DNA from: CAYRSS01 sp964426945
GTDB lineage: Bacteria > Planctomycetota > Phycisphaerae > UBA1845
Assembly: GCA_964426945.1 (NCBI GenBank)
Contig: CAYRSS010000067.1
Span: 1-18,265, forward strand
DNA: 18,265 nt
Direction: 5' to 3'
The position numbers were made by a program, and so were the translations under genes. This document shows, piece after piece, positions 14,582 through 18,265 of this stretch (position 1 is the first letter of the stretch; each line of letters begins with the position of its first letter). Below the pieces are notes generated by a model. The model saw only the letters and a program-made list of their open reading frames with translations, did not search any database and was not told the DNA's origin.

Positions 14582-14872
14582 GGTCGTGAGGTGAACGCCT
14601 CGCGGGCCAATCCGGCTGAAAAACCGGCCATTCGGCGCGGATCAGTTCGAGCCGGCCACCGATCGAAACGATCTGCCACAGCGCCGTGTTCGCCCGTCGT
14701 CGATTGCGTAAGACCGCCAAATGGGCGGCCTCGCGATTGGTCGAATGGGAAGAGGCAGCCCGAGTCTTGCGGATAGCCCATGCCCCCGAAATCGGGGGCC
14801 GTCTGAGTTGGAGGGGGAGGAGACAGCCGGCGACGTTGGTCTTCGGGCCAGCGGAGCCGGTTGTCTGTTTTT
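14582..14872 (+). ncRNA. Candidate structured noncoding RNA of about 290 nt
   Basis: A near-consensus promoter and a strong intrinsic terminator define a transcript in a convergent gap with no convincing ORF. Predicted stems by eye include CGTGAGG/CCTCGCG (14585-14604); GATCG-AAA-CGATC (14661-14673); and a 10-bp stem with wobbles (14699-14708 with 14732-14741) enclosing CCGCC/GGCGG (14714-14728). Further stems are GCCCCCG-AAAT-CGGGGGC (14782-14799) and the terminator. A purine-rich GGAGGGGGAGGAGA stretch lies just before the terminator. I do not see the conserved cores of tmRNA, RNase P RNA or SRP RNA. 6S RNA is longer-shot but cannot be excluded by eye. A small basic ORF from GTG 14591 to 14776 exists but has no separate SD and is probably chance. 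Start is inferred from the -10 box. Confidence 0.55.
14821..14872 (+). terminator. Strong Rho-independent terminator with UUCG tetraloop
   Basis: An 11-bp stem (14821-14831 with 14856-14866, one G-U pair) continues through two adjacent G-A mismatches into an 8-bp upper stem. That upper stem is closed by C(TTCG)G at 14841-14846. Five T follow (14868-14872). On the opposite strand no T-run follows, so it acts in the plus direction. The U-tract meets the stop codon of the convergent dehydrogenase gene. Confidence 0.85.
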
Positions 14873-15755
14873 ACTCTCCCAGCCCGGCCATCCGCTCCAG
14901 CACCTTCAGCAGGGCCTGCGTGCCCTCGCGACCCTCTCCCGCGGCCTGGTTGGCGGCGAGGAGCTGGGACACGAGCGCGGTTCCCGGCAGCGGCAGCCGG
15001 TTCTCGTGGGCAGTGTCGAGGACGATCGCCAGATCCTTGTTCTGCAGGTCAACCATGAACATGGGGGCAAAGTCGCGCCGGAGCATGCGCGAGCCCAGGT
15101 TGTCGAGCGCCCATGAGCCTGCCGCCCCTTTCGACACGGCGCTGAGCATGGTGGGCAAGTCGAGCCCCGCCCGACGCCCGAACACCATCGCCTCGCACAC
15201 ACCCAGCAGATTGAGCCCGCAAAGGATCTGGTTGCAGAGCTTGGTCAATTGACCGGTGCCGCTCGGGCCGCAGTGAACCACGTTCTTGCCCATCGCGGCG
15301 AACACAGGGCGCGCTCGCTCCACGGCCTCCGCGTCTCCGCCCACCATGATCGAGAGCGTTCCGGCCTCCGCGCCGGTCTTCCCGCCTGACACCGGGGCGT
15401 CGAGGAATGCTCCGCCTCGATCGGCGACGGCCTGCGCGACGCGGCACGCCATCTCGGGCGATATGGTCGACATGTCGATGCAGAGCGTGCCGGGCTCCAG
15501 GGCGCGGCAGGCGCCTTCATCCCCGAGGTAGACGGCTTCGACATCCGGCGAATCCGTGACGATCGAGATGATGACCTCGGCGCCGTCGGCCGCGGCGGCA
15601 GGGGTGTGCGCCCAGCGTGCGCCCTCGGCGAGCAGGGCGTCCGCCCTGGACTTGGTGCGCGAGTGGACGGTTACGGCGAATCCGGCCCGCAGAAGGTTGC
15701 GGGCCATGGGTTCGCCCATGATGCCAACGCCGATGAAGCTGACCTGTTGAGGCAT
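14871..15755 (-). CDS. Beta-hydroxyacid dehydrogenase (3-hydroxyisobutyrate dehydrogenase family)
   Basis: NAD(P)-dependent oxidoreductase of the family that includes 3-hydroxyisobutyrate dehydrogenase, tartronate semialdehyde reductase and glyoxylate/succinic semialdehyde reductases. The 294-residue product has the Rossmann motif FIGVGIMG (Gly9, 11, 14), then MARNLLRAG. The substrate motif DAPVSGGKTGAEAGTL is at 119-133, the catalytic Lys172 with Asn175 is in GQLTKLCNQ, and FMVDLQNKDLAI is typical of the C-terminal helical domain. The exact substrate cannot be told. The ATG at 15755 matches the family start. An ATG at 15803 adds 16 residues and has a fair AGGA nine bases upstream, so it remains possible. 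The gene lies downstream of the small protein at 15863 on the same strand and may share its transcript. Confidence 0.9.
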   Translation of the reverse strand: MPQQVSFIGVGIMGEPMARNLLRAGFAVTVHSRTKSRADALLAEGARWAHTPAAAADGAEVIISIVTDSPDVEAVYLGDEGACRALEPGTLCIDMSTISPEMACRVAQAVADRGGAFLDAPVSGGKTGAEAGTLSIMVGGDAEAVERARPVFAAMGKNVVHCGPSGTGQLTKLCNQILCGLNLLGVCEAMVFGRRAGLDLPTMLSAVSKGAAGSWALDNLGSRMLRRDFAPMFMVDLQNKDLAIVLDTAHENRLPLPGTALVSQLLAANQAAGEGREGTQALLKVLERMAGLGE

Positions 15756-15862
15756 GGGGGCTGCGCTGTCGGGGATCGGTTCGCTCGCCGCCCAATGCGG
15801 CATCGCGGCCGTATCCTACCCGTTTTGCGCAGCGCCGGCACGCCGCTTCTGCTGACGATCGC

Positions 15863-16321
15863 CTAGGCGTAGGAGTCAAACGAGCCGCTCGACCAGGTGG
15901 CGGAGATGCTCGTCCACTCGATGCGCTGCGAGACGACGGTCAGGTTGGCGGCCTGCTGAGAATCGATGGCCGTGCCGCTGCTGGGTGAGGAGGCCAGCCC
16001 GACGGCGACGGCCAGTCGTCCGAGACCGGCAAGCAGCTGCTCGCCGGATTGATCGTTGCTGCTCTGGCCCTGCTGGCCCTCGATCAAGGCGAGCAGGACG
16101 AGGAACCCGAGCAGGAGCTTCAGGTTCTGGTTGTTTTCGAGGCCGAGGTTCTTCAGGAACTCGCCCACGAGGGAATTGACGTCGCTCAGGCCCGAAGCTC
16201 CGGGCCGCCCGGCCGCGGCGGCCTGACCGAGGTCGGTCAGAACAGCGGGCTGGGCCGAGCCGAGGTCGATTCTGGGCGTCGAGCCGGCCTGCCCCGCCCC
16301 GATCGGATAGATGATGGACAC
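15863..16321 (-). CDS. Small protein of unknown function with a hydrophobic core segment
   Basis: Not recognised. The 152-residue product starts MSIIYPIGAG and has a Gly/Ala-rich N-terminal part. An amphipathic stretch VNSLVGEFLKNLGLENNQN precedes the very hydrophobic LKLLLGFLVLLALIEG (about 67-82). A Gln/Ser/Asn-rich loop follows, then a second apolar helix (about 96-111) and a Ser/Thr-rich C-terminus with two Trp. There is no signal peptide. The GTG start at 16321 is supported by AAGGAG six bases upstream, and that SD lies in one arm of a long hairpin (16325-16392), suggesting translational control. It is divergent from the ispE-spoVG unit. A membrane-active or self-assembling protein is possible, but this is a guess. 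Confidence 0.65.
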   Translation of the reverse strand: MSIIYPIGAGQAGSTPRIDLGSAQPAVLTDLGQAAAAGRPGASGLSDVNSLVGEFLKNLGLENNQNLKLLLGFLVLLALIEGQQGQSSNDQSGEQLLAGLGRLAVAVGLASSPSSGTAIDSQQAANLTVVSQRIEWTSISATWSSGSFDSYA

Positions 16322-16324
16322 GGT

Positions 16325-16392
16325 TTGCTCCTTGTTCCGCCGGCCGCTCGGAACGTCCCCCCGCAGCGCGCGGCCGGAGGGTCAAGGAGCAA
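16325..16392 (-). promoter_or_regulatory. SD-sequestering hairpin in the leader of the small protein gene
   Basis: TTGCTCCTTG (16325-16334) and CAAGGAGCAA (16383-16392) are perfect 10-bp inverted arms. Inside, CCGGCCGC (16340-16347) pairs with GCGGCCGG (16370-16377), and two further G-C pairs sit in the internal loop between. On the minus-strand mRNA this is a stem of about 20 bp with a 22-nt loop. Its 3' arm contains the AAGGAG SD, six bases before the GTG. When folded it would hide the ribosome binding site. It could be a thermosensor, a ligand or protein-controlled switch, or a protein-binding DNA repeat. Confidence 0.6.
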
Positions 16393-16540
16393 GCCCGCGG
16401 CCTCGCGTCGCGGACGGGAGCATCCGCGTTGTAACTCTTTGAAAAAAAAGGCTTTACGGGCTGGTTCGGACTTCGCCGGATGGGTGGATTGTGACGGGGC
16501 GCTTCGAAGGAACAACGGGGCCGGTGTCCAGAGTCCCCGA
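16393..16540. other. Divergent intergenic region, no gene seen
   Basis: This is the middle of the 400-base gap between the small protein gene (minus) and ispE (plus). The sequence shows an A8 tract at 16442-16449, conspicuous in this GC-rich DNA, about 90 bases before the ispE promoter. No clear minus-strand promoter could be assigned around it, and there is no GC-rich hairpin that would make it a terminator for either strand. Confidence 0.5.
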
Positions 16541-16568
16541 TTGACACACCGACCAAAGGCCGTATATT
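16541..16568 (+). promoter_or_regulatory. Near-consensus sigma70 promoter for ispE-spoVG
   Basis: TTGACA (16541-16546) and TATATT (16563-16568) are separated by 16 bases. The inferred start at about 16575 gives a leader of roughly 147 nt before the ispE ATG. The leader begins with a small AGGG-TCT-CCCT hairpin and contains AGGAGG at 16613-16618, which is too far from ispE to serve it. Confidence 0.72.
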
Positions 16569-16721
16569 GAAAGAGGAGGGTCTCCCTGACTTTCCGACCT
16601 AGCTGGCTCCGCAGGAGGCAACCCCCATCGCTTGTGTGTGGCTCCGATTCCCGCCCACGGCATCGTCGCTCGCCGATCGTTCTTGTGCGCCGTTCGTTTC
16701 ATTACCCGCTGCTGACCGCGC

Positions 16722-17630
16722 ATGAGCGTATCGAGCCAGTCGACCACGCAATCCCCTGCGCGGCTCCGGCTCTCGGCGCCCGCGAAGATCAACCTCACCC
16801 TGGATGTTCTCGGCAAGCGCCCCGACGGCTACCACGAGCTTTGCTCGCTGGTGATGGGCGTGGGCCTTGCAGACGAGCTCGAAGCCGAGCATCGCGGCGA
16901 GGCGGGGGTTGAACTGGCCTGTGACGACGCATCGCTTCGCGGCGAATCGAATCTTGCCGCTCGGGCGGCGCGGGCGGTCCTGTCCCGTTCGAAGCCCGGT
17001 TGTGGCGCGCGGCTGACGCTCCGCAAAGGGATACCGGTCGGTGTAGGGCTGGGCGGGGGCAGCAGTGACGCGGCGGCGGCACTTCGCTTGTGTCGCGAGC
17101 TGTGGAACGCCGATGCAGATGACAGGGATCTGGAGGCGATGGGTGCGGCGCTGGGTTCCGACGTGCCGCTGTTTTTTCACCTGCCGGCTGCGGTCATTCG
17201 AGGTCGGGGAGACGTGGTAGAGCCGGTGGTCCCGCGCTGGCGTGGATGGGTGTTGTTTGTGTTTGCGGGACAATTGGTGCCGACGGCCGACGTATACGCG
17301 GCCTGGACGCCGTCGGACGCAGAGAACCGCCCGAGAGGCAAAGCGGCCGAAGCTGCCGGCGCGACAGACGCCGCGGCGCTGTCCCGCCTGCTCTCGAATC
17401 ACCTCGAACCGGCGATCTTCCGGGTCGCCCCTCGAGTCGGGCGCGTGTTCAGCGAATTGATCAACCTTGGTTTCGATGCAGTGCGGGTCAGCGGGGCCGG
17501 TTCGGCTCTGTACCTGTTGTACGATGACGAGGAGGAAGCCCGCCAGGCCGCGAAGCGCGTGGGAAGTGCAGACCTCGACGTTCGAACATCCGTCGTCCCC
17601 GCGCCGGTGGGCATGCCGCCGCTGACCTGA
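16722..17630 (+). CDS. ispE: 4-diphosphocytidyl-2-C-methyl-D-erythritol kinase
   Basis: GHMP-family kinase of the MEP pathway to isoprenoid precursors; it phosphorylates CDP-methylerythritol. The 302-residue product has APAKINLTL with catalytic Lys22, the ATP loop PVGVGLGGGSSDAAAAL (about 105-121), catalytic Asp147 in LGSDVPLFF, and the C-terminal glycine motif VSGAGSALYLL. About 12 residues precede the usual start. The ATG at 16722 has no SD in front of it, and the only strong SD-like sequence in the leader is 100 bases upstream. spoVG follows 15 bases after the stop. The ispE/spoVG neighbourhood is also known in Bacillus, where purR and yabJ come between. A near-consensus promoter is at 16541. 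Confidence 0.95.
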   Translation: MSVSSQSTTQSPARLRLSAPAKINLTLDVLGKRPDGYHELCSLVMGVGLADELEAEHRGEAGVELACDDASLRGESNLAARAARAVLSRSKPGCGARLTLRKGIPVGVGLGGGSSDAAAALRLCRELWNADADDRDLEAMGAALGSDVPLFFHLPAAVIRGRGDVVEPVVPRWRGWVLFVFAGQLVPTADVYAAWTPSDAENRPRGKAAEAAGATDAAALSRLLSNHLEPAIFRVAPRVGRVFSELINLGFDAVRVSGAGSALYLLYDDEEEARQAAKRVGSADLDVRTSVVPAPVGMPPLT

Positions 17631-17645
17631 CAGGAGAGAGTGTTC

Positions 17646-18265
17646 ATGGAGATTTCCGATATTCGTATCAAGCTCGCGGAGAGCCAGGCAGACCGCCTCA
17701 AGGCCTTCGCGACGGTGACCTTCGACGAGGTTTTTGTCGTTCGCGACATCAAAATCGTCGACGGCGCCAACGGCCCGTTCGTGGCCATGCCTTCCCGCAA
17801 GTCGACCATCGCCTGCCGCAAGTGCAACCAGCGTAATCCGGTCCAGTCGCGTTACTGCAACTCGTGCGCAGCCTCGCTGCCGCCTTCGCCGGCGCCGGGC
17901 GCCGACGATGCGGGCGACGCTCGGACACGCGTCCACCGCGACATCGCGCACCCCATCACGACCGAGTTCCGCGAGTTGCTGCAGCAGCGTATCCTCGAGG
18001 CGTACCACGCCGAGATCGAAGGCGTCGAGGACGAGTTTGAAGACGAAGAGCCCATCACCGAGGCCGAGATGAGCGAGTACGACTCGCTGATCGCCGACCT
18101 GCGCGGCGTTCGTGCGGCGCGGGCGGAGTCCGGCGCCGGCCCGACAACAGGCGGTCGCGGCCGGGGGCCTGGCCGCGGGCGCGGCGAGCGCAACGGTGAC
18201 CGCGGCGGGCGCGATCGCGGCCCGCGCGGCGAGGTTCGCAACGCCGGCTCGCGCGAGAGCGGTCA
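17646..18265 (+). CDS. spoVG: SpoVG with inserted zinc ribbon and RG-rich tail, 3' end cut off
   Basis: SpoVG is a small conserved regulator that binds nucleic acid in several bacteria. The core is split here. Residues 1-55 match the first half (MEISDIRIKL, FDEVFVVRDIKIVDGANGPFVAMPSRK), and about 96-125 match the second (VHRDIAHPITTEFRELLQQRILEAYH). Between them is a zinc-ribbon insertion with CRKC (Cys57, 60) and CNSC (Cys71, 74) plus a Pro/Ala linker. After the core come an acidic helix (about 127-150) and a tail rich in Arg and Gly from about 169, still open at the window edge after 206 residues. Bacillus SpoVG has only 97 residues. From memory, a zinc-ribbon version of SpoVG is usual in planctomycetes. 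The start has AGGAG at 17632-17636, nine bases upstream. It is very likely cotranscribed with ispE. Confidence 0.92.
   Translation, partial: MEISDIRIKLAESQADRLKAFATVTFDEVFVVRDIKIVDGANGPFVAMPSRKSTIACRKCNQRNPVQSRYCNSCAASLPPSPAPGADDAGDARTRVHRDIAHPITTEFRELLQQRILEAYHAEIEGVEDEFEDEEPITEAEMSEYDSLIADLRGVRAARAESGAGPTTGGRGRGPGRGRGERNGDRGGRDRGPRGEVRNAGSRESG

Noticed and set aside
14641..14665. GTTCGAGCC-like T-arm, possible tRNA
   Set aside because: The flanking bases do not form a 5-bp T stem and no anticodon or acceptor arm can be built around it.
14393..14776. 127-codon plus-strand frame in the convergent gap
   Set aside because: TTG start with no SD, spans the orphan promoter, no recognisable motif, and the C-terminal half falls in the stem-forming RNA region.
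14686..15252. 188-codon plus-strand frame from GTG 14686
   Set aside because: It runs through the strong terminator at 14821-14872 and then antisense into the dehydrogenase gene.
16442..16449. A8 tract as a minus-strand terminator U-run
   Set aside because: No GC-rich hairpin precedes it on the minus strand, and no gene there needs a terminator.

Overview
The window is a GC-rich bacterial chromosome segment. It is most likely from a planctomycete, probably of the class Phycisphaerae. The points behind this are a SpoVG with an inserted zinc ribbon next to ispE, a KamA-type lysine 2,3-aminomutase beside an ATP-grasp ligase, an FHA protein operon, an animal-type heme peroxidase, an RdgC-like protein, and scattered rather than clustered trp genes. 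The assignment is inference from gene content. There are no phage, transposon, CRISPR, rRNA or tRNA signatures. Most of it looks like core chromosome, and the noncoding gaps hold the least familiar material.

Layout. Positions 1-3137 read on the minus strand. From the far end they hold a sigma70-like promoter, an FHA-domain protein, an overlapping single-pass membrane protein, a 388-base structured gap with its own promoter, kamA, an intrinsic terminator, a 7-bp tandem repeat, and the first 29 codons of an ATP-grasp ligase. Positions 3295-7114 read on the plus strand: hemW, an anthranilate or aminodeoxychorismate synthase glutaminase subunit (trpG/pabA), and a secreted animal-type heme peroxidase. 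mnmE (minus) and trpD (plus) are divergent around 8.5 kb. A plus-strand run follows: a small two-CxxC protein, a WecA/MraY-type glycosyl-1-phosphate transferase coupled by ATGA to a zinc-ribbon membrane protein, a tail-anchored repeat protein, yidD, and an RdgC-like protein.

From 14.4 to 16.7 kb there is an orphan transcription unit with no convincing ORF, in a convergent gap. It has a near-consensus promoter and a strong intrinsic terminator about 290 nt apart, so it is a candidate structured RNA. Next on the minus strand are a beta-hydroxyacid dehydrogenase and an unrecognised small protein whose ribosome binding site is locked in a long hairpin. The window ends with a near-consensus promoter, ispE and spoVG, the latter cut by the window edge.

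Functionally most genes are housekeeping: tRNA modification (mnmE), heme handling (hemW), isoprenoid synthesis (ispE), tryptophan synthesis (trpD, perhaps trpG), envelope glycan synthesis (wecA-like) and membrane protein biogenesis (yidD). The best candidates for something undescribed are the orphan RNA at about 14582-14872, the SD-sequestering hairpin at 16325-16392, and SpoVG with its zinc ribbon and RG-rich tail.
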